A stretch of DNA of 64,000 bases, from positions 19,823 through 83,822 of the forward strand of contig JSYX01000081.1 in assembly GCA_000787465.1 (NCBI GenBank), read 5' to 3'. This DNA comes from Thermomucor indicae-seudaticae. Its lineage: Eukaryota > Mucoromycota > Mucoromycetes > Mucorales > Lichtheimiaceae. How positions within the stretch are numbered: the stretch's first letter is position 1; every line of letters begins with the position of its first letter. A program made the position numbers and the translations under genes. Shown in pieces: positions 1-10,824 of the stretch. The notes under the pieces were generated by a model, which was given only the letters and a program-made list of their open reading frames with translations, ran no database searches and was not told the origin of the DNA.

Positions 1-298
1 ACTCTTCCGCACTCTTTCCGTGGCCGGATCTTTCGGCGTCGACTGCGGCGATTGACGAGCGGTCTGAAAGTTGATGCCACCTGAAGCTGTAAAGCTTGAT
101 CCAAGCCCTCCTCGCATCATGTCCACATCCTCGTCGTCTTCGTCGTCCTCTTCTGCAAAACGTTTTCTTTTACGCATTCCATAGAATCCTTCGGCTTCTT
201 CCTCCAGATCGCGATCTGTAATGTTAAAAGAAATACGACCACCTTCCTCGTCAGAGGAATCGTCTCCATCGTCCATATACTGCTTGCGTCGTCCCATG
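1..298 (-). CDS. TFIP11/Ntr1-like spliceosome disassembly factor, N-terminal part (cut by window edge)
   Basis: The reading frame starts with ATG at 298 and stays open for 99 codons to the window edge, so only the N-terminus is visible. It begins MGRRKQYMDDGDD, then has an acidic stretch and the block FNITDRDLEEEAEGF, followed by an Arg/Lys-rich segment, a second Asp/Glu run, a Gly-rich segment and a Ser/Pro-rich tail. The ITDxDLE block inside an acidic N-terminus resembles the N-terminal region of tuftelin-interacting protein 11 (yeast Ntr1/Spp382), a G-patch protein that activates the Prp43 helicase to take apart spliceosomes. The G-patch would lie outside the window, so this identification rests on one short motif. 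No intron is visible in this part. The gene lies downstream of spt16 on the same strand. Confidence 0.45.
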
Positions 299-717
299 GT
301 TTCAAGATGCAGTGAAGGAAGAAATGATGCGGTCTTTGAAATTTTCTCCAGTTGTTGTTTCTGACCTGTTTCTGCATTGCCCACACATTCTTGCCAAATC
401 CATACTCTTCTTGACATTTCTTCCTTCAGACGTTGATGGGTTCAAGGAAAAGCGATCAAAAGATAATCTTTTGACAAAGATTATAAAGGGTTATTTCTTC
501 ATGAAACTATCCTGACTTAACTTTATTTCTGGGTTCCCGCTATGCAGGTCCACCACGGCTTCAGGCCCACACGCGTTTGGAAATTCTTTTGGTGTGACGG
601 GTATTGAAAAAGGATAAAAGGTTCGCATGATAAAACTTGATCCTTACCTTTCTTTCACGTTTTGATAACTTTTCTGTGCACGGTTATGCGGTGGATATGT
701 ATGGTTTTTCTTTCGTT
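299..717. other. Intergenic, leader of the TFIP11-like gene
   Basis: Upstream region of the minus-strand gene starting at 298. It holds AT-rich sequence and no reading frame that looks like protein. Confidence 0.5.
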
Positions 718-1240
718 TTACTTTCTTTCTTGCTGGAGGATGATAAAGGTAGCCGAAAATTCGCAGTTTCGACAATAAAGAGCCGGGTTCCTGGCTTTGG
801 TGTTTGCTATTCCTTGGATGTCTGAACCAGCTGTCTCTAAAGACTCTTTTATGGTTTGACTTGTTTTTTGACGATATACTAACGCGCATTTTAGACAGTT
901 CAATGTGTCCAAATCACATTTTTTTTTATCTAGCTTTAGTTGTATCCAGTTAGAAAATAAAGATTGGTTTAACCTTTGTTGGTGTCGCAAGCTTTGGGGA
1001 AGGTATGAGTTTTGAAAGGTGCATCGATCTGTCACTTGTGGCATTCTGATCCACTTCATGATCTGAACCTGAGCTTCCCCTTGATCCAGTCCATTGAGAT
1101 CATATTAATCAACGTCAGTTTGTCAGACTTTCCACACTATAGACTTCTGTGCAGCCTCCACAACAAGCGATCTTGCATAGTACGCATACTTTGTTGTCTG
1201 CTCTGCATACTTGACAGGGTAGCCTTACTGTTTTACAATT
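718..1240 (-). CDS. Possible cysteine-rich zinc-binding protein (fragmentary gene model)
   Basis: Two minus-strand reading frames between spt16 and the TFIP11-like gene look protein-like. The first (about 1230-1120) is very rich in cysteine, with CQVCRADNKVCVLCK followed by CCGGC, and has no start codon; it follows a possible acceptor (AAAACAG). The second starts with ATG at 1059 and runs 113 codons to a stop at 718. It carries CLKC and, after 35 residues, CRNC: two CxxC knuckles spaced as in a zinc ribbon. An intron near 1060-1120 could join them, but no perfect donor was found. The family is not recognised. The gene could equally be a degraded relic. Confidence 0.3.
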
Positions 1241-1440
1241 TATCCCTTTGATTCAAATAACATGAGGCGCGATCAAGAACTGCTGAGCATGCTACACTAT
1301 AAAGTACGAAAGATGATTACAACTTCGTGAAAAGTGTGCCTTTCTTATCATCTGCTGAAGTAAAAACATCCTTTTAATGCCAAGTTGTTCAAGAGATATG
1401 TAAATGTTATGCATAAGCTACAAAGGGCTTTATCAATGAA

Positions 1441-4400
1441 CTATTCGTCATCCCAATCTGTGAAGCGTGGTGTCAGTTGTTGTAGTATGCTTAAATACTT
1501 TTGATCGACCCTTACCTTCACCAGAGTCAGAGGGCTCTTCTCCTTCCATGGATTCGTCCGAAGCGTTTGACTCAAACTCACTCTCGTCTTCACTTTCACT
1601 CTCCTCGTAATCCTCAGAATCCAATTCAAACTCGCTGGCAGATTCGGACTCTTCCTCTTCCGACTCCTCCTATGGATGTGGTAAGCTCTGTTGCCCAGAA
1701 GCAAAAGCTCGTTCATCCAACTTACGTCGGTTCCACCACCCAGGAAACTCCAGCCGCCGTTCCTGTAGAATTCTGCCGGGTCTTCATTCACAGTCTTCAT
1801 AATCATGCTCCAGTTGAGGTTGACAGGGCCTTCTGTGAAAGCAACCTCCACAGAGTCTAACCAATCCTTCACGTTGTCCAATTGTGACATAGGAATGGTG
1901 TTAATCTGTATAGGTGGACGGTGGAAGTCCTTGAAGACAAACACCATATCGAAGTTCTTCAGGCCAAACTGTACTCGCTCCAGGTGGGCAATTTCAATTT
2001 CACTTAGGGTGATGATTAAGAAAGGCGGGTCTGATAAGTGGACTAGGCAGTCTGTAGTCGGTTGCAGGAGAACGTTTGACCGGAAAGGTACACCAGTGAA
2101 GCCAAGCTCTCTGAATGGAACATCCACTTCGACGCGACCGTCGCTCTGAGATAAAACAATGTTCAGTCTCTTAGTCTGAACATGCCTTAAATGTTACATA
2201 CCGCTTCCGCAATCTTTTCGGCAAATGATTTGAATTCACGATTCAGATTCGCACGTCGCCGTCTTTCTTCCTGTTCTGCTTCAAGTTCGTCTTCATCGCC
2301 ATAGATATGTCTTCTCCGTTTATTGCCAGTCTCATCGAACTGTATATCTGATGCTTCTCGGTAGAATTGAATATCCTGTTCGATAAATCGAGCGATGTTA
2401 GTTACCAACGTCAAGAAAACGTGCTGTCATATCTTGCCTTTGTTTTTTTCTTCCCCAATAATACAGGGTTCTTAAAGTGGATATGAATAAGGACGAGTAA
2501 TTCGTTGTCGCATGGTTGGAAGAACAAGTGCTTGACGTTGCTGAAAAGAACATCTAACGGCGATCACGCATTAATATCGTTCAGTAATTGCTCTCTGTTA
2601 TAACTTACTGAAAGAGTTGTCTGACTTGATTGACTGATATCGGAGACCGTTCTCGTGAATTTCCAGTTCGCCTGGCAGCCGCTTCCCGTCTACTTGCGGT
2701 CGAACATATACATCAGGCAGGCGATGAGGCCGACGGCCTCTTACTGGTATAAGATTTTCTTGCTCTACGACATCTGCCATCTCTTTACGTTCCGCTTCCT
2801 TCTTTGCTGCATCCTTCTTCAAGTCCATAATACTACGGTAGATCTCTGCCATTCTATGTGTATCTGCACTTCGGAAGGTTAGCGCTCTGACAAACGTAGC
2901 GCCAGCATCATGGAAAGGCTACGAACATTCCAAGTAAGTTCACGTCCCTGCCGTTTCGATGCAAGATGATTACCATATCCTCTTTCTTCCCACCGGCTTG
3001 ACCAGGCGTAATAAAATTCAGACGCAACATCACAAAGTCACCTTCATCGCTTTTACTGGCGTTCTTCAAAGTTGAGATATGGAAAGGAACAGCCATGCCA
3101 TATATCGGCAGAATGATGGTTTCATTTTTCTTGTCGACAACAATCTATCCACGTAAAGTTCCAGTAAGCGGCAAGACCTAAATATGCCTCAGCGTGCAAT
3201 ACAACGTACCTTTAGATCACGAACTTCACGTGGCAGTTTTGCTTCTGATCGATAACTCTCAAACTTCTTGAAAACAGGCTTATTTTCGTCATGTCCATTT
3301 TCTGCTCCACCGGAAAACTTAGCGAGACCTTCTGCAAGTTTTTGAGCAAAGAGCTGCTTCTGATGTTCTTTCCGTTTCTGTTCGCGCGATTCCTCCTCCT
3401 GCTCTTCGCTTCTGAATTTACTTCTAAGGATTGCGGATTTGGTTTTGGGTGGTGTCTCTTTCTTGACCGGTTTCGCTGGCTTTTCACTCGATTCTGCCTC
3501 ATTCTCTTCTGGCTTAAAGAAGTACGAGATCTCGTTCAGTTTCTTGCTGCAGTCCGTTAGCACAACGGGCATATCATTTGTCACTCGGACAGTGTCGACG
3601 AGCAGTAACGAGTAGATCTTGGAGCGCTTATCGGTTGGCTTAGGGTTTTCAAGATCGGCAAAACCAAGCGACAGATTAAGCACCATGCCGTTCTTCAGCT
3701 CACGGGAATTCTTTGGATTAAGGACATAACTGCTTTCCCGGAATTCAATTCCCATGGCAAATCCGATGTTTTTCGTGAAATGCTTTTCCAAATCCGGTCT
3801 CTTTGCCTTGATATGATCGAGAGCTTTTTGATAGACTTCGTTGATTTTTACACCGTCCCGAATAGTGTCCAGCACTCGAGCTTGCAACTCCAAGAGAAAT
3901 TCATAATTCTTCTCCTGCGTTTTGTTCGGATCGATCAAAAAGGTTCGACCGATGTTGGAGCAATAGTATCTGTATCTGAGACCAAGAGAACAGATAATGA
4001 CACCTGCATGGAGCGTGTCCGTGTTTGACATGGCAGATGACTTGAGATCATATACTCCACCACTTTGGATGATTGGCGAGTAGCACCAATCAATGTCTTC
4101 TCTATTCTCGACCTTTACGAGACTATGAGTTTCCTATTCCAGGCTTTCGAACAATAAACAGCATACCTCTGGCGGCATACGGATTTTCTTTGGCATTTTT
4201 GGATCGTCTAGCATGGCGTCCGTTTGTAATGATAATTGTTCGTGCGTAACCTCCTTTTCTTCATCAATTATCTTGGACATCTCATCGATAAAGTAGTATT
4301 TCATCATATTGGAGCTAAGCTTTGCAGCTATGCGCATAGTTTTCTAATGAATGGACTTACGCTAAGCAGCGGATACGGATAAGACCCAAAGCAATGGATA

Positions 4401-5289
4401 CATTACCACTTCTTCTTCGTCTTTGACTGCCAAACAAGCAGATAAGGCCGGCGCAATATCAATCTCCTCGTACTTGACGCCCGTAGCCTCGATTGCCTTG
4501 TTCCATTCGTCGATATTCTTGCCTTTAAATTTGTCCTTGGCCACAACGCCGACCCGTTTCTAGAATACACTTTAAGTTAACCGTTGCAAAAAGCGCGCAT
4601 AATATCGTCCTTACCCCAGCCAGCTGTTCCAAAATTGGCTTGTAGAGCTCAACGTTTGCCTCAGAATCCTTGCTGCGACGGATGATATCGATCGGGATTT
4701 GCTTTTCGCTCTGCTTCAATTGCTCAAGGATAGCAGCTGTATAACAAGCACAGATCAGAAACAATTACCCGAGAAAGTGCGGGAATCATCAGAACATACC
4801 CTTCTTAGCACTGCATACGAATGTCGTTTTCTCAGGGGTCAGTAGGATCAGGGTCTGGAAAACTTGAACGCCCAGTAACCAGACCTACAATGCCGAATTT
4901 TAGAACTCTCTCTTCGATTGCCTCTTTTCTTGGCCATGTACCTCGGCAGTGACGGATTTGCGATACGGATTTTCATCGTCGTCGTCTCCGATCAGGAATA
5001 GAATGGCATCACAATCTTTGAACAGATCAGCATTGGACGGACTCTACATGACGAGTTGTAAGAATCAATAACAAGGTCCTGGATACGCCTTCTGCTGCGG
5101 CAGCCGTCAGTCGTTCGTCAGCGATTTCGACAGTGTCGATTGCAAAGATCGCAAGTTGTATGCTCTTCGACCGCCGCAACCAGAGCTAATCTCAAGACAG
5201 TGCGAGTCTAAATCACCAACCTTCCACTGCGTAATGAGGAAACGAGAACGTCTGTAGAAGCGCTTGGGGTCAAGCTCGATGGCAGACAT
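1441..5289 (-). CDS. SPT16: FACT complex subunit Spt16
   Basis: Spt16 is the large subunit of FACT, the histone chaperone that opens and rebuilds nucleosomes during transcription and replication. The start is ATG at 5289 ([14 protein letters not shown]), which matches the conserved N-terminus. Exon 1 ends at 5221 and is followed by an unusually long first intron of roughly 170 nt. Next come the aminopeptidase-like (pita-bread) domain (exons at about 5040-3230, including [20 protein letters not shown]), the middle domain (about 3120-2187, [18 protein letters not shown]) and the Rtt106-like double-PH part (2127-1700, [15 protein letters not shown]). The tail is acidic, with Glu/Asp/Ser repeats. 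The last intron (about 1515-1458) joins SGE to DWDDE-stop at 1441. There are about ten introns and about 1000 residues, the usual length. No lesion is seen. TYW3 ends only 119 bp upstream on the same strand. Confidence 0.97.
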
Positions 5290-5408
5290 GAGTGACAGTG
5301 GAAAAAACCCAAAAACGCGCAGAAATCCGTCCTTTTCAATGAGACGAAAAAATCTTGCGGCGTTTAAAAATTGCCACCAAATAAGTTTATTGAATCAACT
5401 CTGTCAGC

Positions 5409-6298
5409 TCAGTCTTCTTCCTGCTGTTCCAAAGCAGCCTTACGTCTAGTCATTCCCTCTTTCCGTTTTCGTTCTCTTCGTTCTTCCTTTGTTTCACCAG
5501 CACTGACTGTATTCCTTTCTTGGATTTCCTTTTCGATCATGGCCTCGAAAGCTTTCATCCTTTGCATGTTTTGCTCAAACTTTTCGTTTGACATGCACAG
5601 TAAGAGGTGGATATAGGACGGATCAACCAGGCAATAGATGTGTCCCGTGGATGCATCAACATAGGCGATGGGTGTATCAAGTTTGTGAGTGCTCCGAATA
5701 GCCAGCATATGTCTGGCTTTGGATGGTGTGATGCCACTATTCTGATAGCCTGCCTGGAAAGCCAAGTGATTCATACGCATGCAAGCTTCATGGGAGGCGG
5801 CTTCAATATGCAAGATCTTTATGGGGAAAGTCAACGTGAGTCCAACTTTGTTCTCCCTCTCTTTCGGCTTACCAGCGGTTCAAACTTGAAATAAATAAGC
5901 TGTTTCTGCGTGATCATCTCAGCTGCTCGATCTTTTGGTTGTGACAACTTGACGCGTTCATAGTCAGTGCCAAATACGAGCCGCAGTATCCAGCCATCGT
6001 CCACGTCTTTAGGAATATCCACCGGATCATGTGTGACATACAGCCACTTGCCGCCTTTTGTTGTTTTTTCCGAGACGTTTTCCAAGCCCTCGCAATAAAT
6101 CGCTATTCGCCCGGAACAACTGCTGGTGGTGTAGTAATCAGGATGCCGGTTAATGATGTGGATCAAATCAAGTATGGGTGCATCAATGAAACCCTTGGGC
6201 GATTTGTCCCTCCGTTCTGAATCTAAAGCTTCGACCAGCGAAGAAATAACTTGGGTCTTCCGTGCCTCGAAGGCAGTTCGTGAGGGCAAAGGACTCAT
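5409..6298 (-). CDS. TYW3: tRNA wybutosine-synthesizing protein 3 (TYW3)
   Basis: TYW3 is the AdoMet-dependent N4-methyltransferase of wybutosine synthesis, the modification at position 37 next to the anticodon of tRNA-Phe. There are two exons, 6298-5873 and 5816-5409, split by a 56-nt GT-AG intron in phase 0, coding for 277 residues. Exon 1 holds the family block YYTTSSCSGRIAIYCEG and the KGGKWLYVTHDP region. Exon 2 holds FQAGYQNSGITPSKARHMLA and IRSTHKLDTP, which match the human protein closely in order and spacing. The C-terminal 50 residues are charged and coiled-coil-like (KEERRERKRKEG), as in the family. The gene is divergent from SWC5, with about 635 bp between the two start codons, so the two may share a promoter region. 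Confidence 0.95.
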
Positions 6299-6933
6299 GG
6301 TCTCAAACGCAGTAGATATCGGATTTTTTCCATGAGGAAATTTGTTTTGCAGTTGCGCAAATCTTCAGCCTCAGTTTGTACGGACTATTCGTTAAAATTG
6401 CGATGAAAAAGGAGTGCAATTTCCGTGAGTATGGTTAATTCTTTTTGAGCTTCTTGTTGACTTGAGTGTTACTAGGATCTTTGTAATCTCAAAGCAACTG
6501 AATACTGCAGGAAATCGACGTTTAACAGCTCAGTTGATCTAATACGTACTTGTTGTAAGATCTTCCTCTTCATCAAACAATCATACTCGAGGACAGTAAA
6601 CTCATGGTTATTCTTGATTGACAACAGTTAATGTCTCCTATCGCAACCCTATTAACGAAATTTCTAGCGTTACAGACGGTAACCATCTCGATTTACCAAC
6701 CTTGGCATATTTGCTGCGCATAGAAAGATGTGATAAATCCTTCTCAGGCATAAGTCTATAGCAACATCACATGTTGACCTCTGCATAAACAATGGCGTGG
6801 CTATGGCCAACCGCGTAAGGAGAAGCCAATGCTGGCTTTCAAACCTTCCGGAACCACAAAGAAAAAAAGGTTTTTTTTCCTTCTTTTTTTTTTTTTTCTC
6901 CCGTCCTCTTCATTCAATTGTCCGCGCTAAATT
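6299..6933. other. Divergent promoter region of TYW3 and SWC5
   Basis: 635 bp between two divergent start codons. It ends with poly-T and pyrimidine tracts (about 6870-6912) just before the SWC5 ATG, typical of fungal leaders. No other gene is visible. Confidence 0.6.
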
Positions 6934-7904
6934 ATGAAACCGTCAGTGACCGAATCGCAAGCAAGAAAAGAGCCGAGTCTCGCGGATATATACAATTGCA
7001 ATGACTTTTCCGACGACGAGGACGATTCTGACTTTACGCCTGACCGTATGTAGCAGTCTTTTTTTTCTATTCAAGTTGAGTTTGACTTCATGCTTATGCA
7101 CGCACGCGTCAGACAATGACAGCGACGACATTGATCTCGAGCTTGAATCGGTCACATCGGACGATGATTCAAACTCACCATTGACACCCGTGGACTCTCG
7201 TATCATTGTGTCAAAGCGCAAAGCAAGCGAAGAGGAGGAAGATCAAAAGGACGCAATAAAAAGGACGAGGTTAGTAGTTTTGATTTGCACACAAGCAACA
7301 AGACTTAACGGTCCATATCAGGACGGACGCGGAAGAAGAACGAAAGGCCAGGCTAGATGCTATCTGGGCTGATATGAACAAGAGGGAGGATCAAGAACGA
7401 AAGACGAACTATTATTATTATGAGGAAAAGCAGCCGCTGGATGATATCTCTTCTTCTGTGAATTTGCCAGAGGAGGATACGAAAAAGTGAGTACTAGACT
7501 TGGAAAGAAAAGAGGACTGCTTAATTGACCCATTTGCTTATTATTGCTGCAGGTCAACAACACACGTCATTGAGCCTTCTGCAGCTAAAAAGAAACCAGC
7601 AATTGTGAGGCCCAAATCGAATCTGTCTGCACTCGTGTCACAGTACAAAATTAAGACGCCAAAGATGAACACGTTGGAGAAGAGTCGATTGGATTGGCAA
7701 AGTTACGTTGATCGTACAGGCATCCGGGACGAACTCAAATACAAGAATAAAGACGGGTAAGCAATCGCAGAGATTACGTACATCAAGCTTGGCATACTGA
7801 GTATGTTTGCTGTTAGTTATATGGAGAAGGTCGCCTTCCTGCAGCGTGTAGATGACCGTCGATTAGCACAACTGAAGGCGGGCCAGAAAGCGAGCAGAAG
7901 ATGA
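6934..7904 (+). CDS. SWC5: SWR1 complex subunit Swc5 (BCNT-C domain)
   Basis: Swc5/CFDP1 is a subunit of the SWR1 remodeller, which replaces H2A by H2A.Z. The start is ATG at 6934. Five exons, separated by GT-AG introns of about 50-65 nt, code for about 240 residues. The N-terminal half is strongly acidic (FSDDEDDSDFTPD, then DNDSDDIDLELES), as in the histone-binding part of the family. The C-terminal BCNT domain is complete: MNTLEKSRLDWQSYVD, then ELKYKNKDG joined across the last intron to YMEKVAFLQRVDDRR. The DW and the NKDGY..KxxFLxRVD blocks are the hallmark of the family. The stop is at 7904, after a short basic tail. The gene is intact. Confidence 0.93.
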
Positions 7905-8344
7905 AACAAATTTCCCTTTTTATATACATATCTATGAATATTACTGTGAACCCTTTAAAAAAAGCACACAAGAATAACCGCACCATATCATCACCACCCC
8001 TTTCCTCATCCTCCTTCAATAAAGGAAAAAAAGGAAGCTCATTTTTCCTTAATTGTACAAAAAAGCAGTTTATCGGGCGGCGATCCTCAAACGGATAAAA
8101 GGAAATCCACCCATGGTACGCCAAGAGCGTGGCGTTATTCCCAGCCATGCTGTGGCACAATCGGCACTCATTGGCCACACACCTTGCATAGTATTTTTGT
8201 CAGCAAAACGTCCTTTCCACGGTATTTTTAGCATTACCGAAGAGCCTTTTCAAGGTGACACGCTTTTGCGGAACATCTTATTTATGTAGAAACCGAAAAG
8301 TTGGCTAAGCATATTTTTCCCTCTCTCTCCTCACTTTCTATCCG
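7905..8344. other. Intergenic between SWC5 and the GH9 gene
   Basis: 440 bp with A-rich sequence after SWC5 and a pyrimidine-rich leader (about 8318-8340) directly before the GH9 start codon. No gene is seen. Confidence 0.5.
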
Positions 8345-10286
8345 ATGCGTTTCCAGGTGACCTGGACGACGCTCTTGGTCGTCCTGTGTTCTTCAGCATT
8401 GGCGCAGCAACAGCCGAATCCTTATTACGTTGCGCTATTGAACGACTCTCTGTGGTTCTATGAAGCTCAACGAAGTGGCTATCTAGTGGACTCAAGGGTG
8501 TTTTGGTATAAAAGCAGACCCTTTTCCCGAATTAAGCTCTGTTTGTTCATGGCTTTCGTCTTCTAGGCGTCATAACTCTGCGCTTGCGGATGGTAGCGAT
8601 CACAATGTCGATCTTGTTGGCGGATATTATGATGCTGGGTATGTCCCGCGGCAGCAACTTCAAGATCACGAGGCACAATGGTTAACAATGCGCAACTTTA
8701 GGGACTACCTCAAATTTACAGTTCCGTTAGCGCATTCGATCGCGCTGATTGCGTGGGGTGCGATCGAATGGTTCGAGGGATACAGTAAAGCTAATCAAAC
8801 CGACTATTTACGGGATATGGTCCGTTGGGGAACCGATTGGCTCATTAAAGCCCACCCCGAACCGAACGTCCTCTACGTTCAGGTACCGACGCGTCATCGA
8901 CGTTTTGTCAATACCAGTCACTGACACGTAAATGCTTCAGGTTGGCGACGCTGCGATTGACAATAATTATTGGGGTAAGAGAGCCTAGTCCGTGCAAAAC
9001 AAGGACTCGGTTGCTCATGTACACATGCGCTGCAGGACCGGATACGGGAATTCCTACGCCCCGACCCTCGTACAGCATTTCCTCGGATGCACCAGGCACC
9101 GACGCGGCGGCGCTCACGGCAGCTGCGTTTGCCTCCGCCTCCTATCTGTTTCGTAATCAGCTCAACGACAGCAACTATGCCGACGAGCTCCTAAGCCATG
9201 CCGAGAGCGTCTATGCGTTTGCAGAATCCGCCACACCATGGCAGACGTACGCCACAGCCGTGACTGCCGCCAAGGGTCTCTACGAAACGAACACATACAC
9301 GAATCAGTTGGTTTACGGAGCCCTGTGGCTGTATCGAGCCACAGGTAACACAACCTACCGCGATAAAGCCTCGTCCTACTTTGACCAATTCAACCTTGGC
9401 AGCACTCCTGTCGTCGTTATGGACTGGAGTGATCAGACCGGGGCGGTCTTTGTTCTGGGCGCTGAGCTCGACAGTAGCAATACCAAGTACAAGAATGCGG
9501 CTATCAATTACCTTGATACTATCATTCACGGCAGTAACCCTTGTACATATACTAGCGGAGGCTTGCTGTGGTGTGGAGGCGCTAGTACATCCAACTCACT
9601 CGTTCCGCCTCAGGACACAGCCCTGCTAGCTCTCTTGTATAGCAAAATTGACTCTTCGAAAGCGGACGACTACACAAGCTTTGCGCTAAGCCAGCTAGAC
9701 TATCTCCTGGGCAATAATCGGATGTAAGAGAATTTCATCGACTGGCTTTGGGCAATTTATTCTGAATTATGATATACAGGTTGACGCCATACGTCTGTGG
9801 TATCCATATGAACTCGCCGCACAATCCTCACCATGCAGGTGCTTCTGGTGGCACTGATATCAACAATATCGACAACTCACCACCCCAAGAAAAGTACATT
9901 CTATATGGTGAGTATTTGATGAGGAAAAAGAGGGTGGTATACATAACCTCTAATCCGTGAAACAATCAATAGGTGCTGTCGTGGGCGGACCTGACGAAGA
10001 GGACAAATTCTATGACGAACGCGACGACTGGGCTCAAACGGAGGTGGCTTTGGATTACAATGCGCCATTTCAGGGTCTGGTGGCGTATCAACTCAGCCAA
10101 GACTCAGTGAGCGATCCGCCTTATGTAAATATTACCCAGCCAAGACCGTACGTTACTCGCAGCACGGGTCTCGAGAAATGGCTTGTGGCTGTTATTGTCA
10201 TTGTTGTTGTCTTCGTGGTGGCCGGTGTGTTCTACATTTGCTGGTGGAAACGTCGCACAATCTTCCGACGTTGGCACAAAGTATAG
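8345..10286 (+). CDS. Glycoside hydrolase family 9 endoglucanase, membrane-anchored
   Basis: GH9 enzymes are inverting endo-beta-1,4-glucanases. The start is ATG at 8345 with a clear signal peptide (MRFQVTWTTLLVVLCSSALA). The order is typical: LNDSLWFYEAQRSGYL, VDLVGGYYDAG joined across an intron to DYLKF (the DAGD catalytic-base motif), VGDAAIDNNYWG, VCGIHMNSPHNPHHAGAS, and near the end WAQTEVALDYNAPF, which holds the catalytic acid Glu. Seven or so exons code for about 570 residues. After a short linker the protein ends with one hydrophobic helix (about 10170-10245) and a basic tail (KRRTIFRRWHKV), so the catalytic domain should sit outside the plasma membrane or in the secretory path. No carbohydrate-binding module is seen. 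A role in remodelling the fungus's own wall or in plant-litter digestion is inference. Confidence 0.93.
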
Positions 10287-10824
10287 CATTGTATCATATT
10301 GTTTTCTGCTACTCCTGTAAATAATGCTGCCAAGATCAATATATGTCGGTTTTGTACGATATCTTTTATTTTGCCACTTGCTAGATTAATGGATATGATG
10401 ATGTATTTTTGACTTTTATGAGATGATGATGATGCATACGTAAGAGATTGACAAGTGACGCCACAATGGAAGAATAGGGAAATGAAAAGAAGAAGAAAAG
10501 AAAAAAGATTAGGTGTAGTAGTGCGTATGTGTACAGGGAACTTTTTTTGGTGAGAGTGGGTTCTAAGTCTAAGGAAGAAGATAAAAAAAGAGGAGATGCA
10601 TAGAGAGAGAGATAGAGAGGGATATGCGTAGCGAAAGGCGTTATGTACAATAAGAAGAGCATGAGGTGCATAGAATGAAGGTCATGACCATTTGGGACGA
10701 TAATAGGTGAAAAGAAGAATCAGAAAAGAAGATGCCGGCATGATGTTAAATTAGGGTCCTCGGGAGGTGATATAGTGAGAAAAAAGGCGATATATAGATA
10801 GAGATATAGAGATAGATATCTTCT
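10287..10824. other. Convergent 3' region of the GH9 and zinc-cluster genes
   Basis: Holds the two 3' ends. It is purine-rich on the + strand, with short GATA/GAGA runs at about 10595-10622 and 10795-10820, probably simple sequence. No gene is seen. Confidence 0.5.

Noticed and set aside
117..386. Minus-strand 89-codon frame at the left edge
   Set aside because: It is in a different frame from the TFIP11-like start at 298, has no motif and crosses that start codon; it is a shadow.
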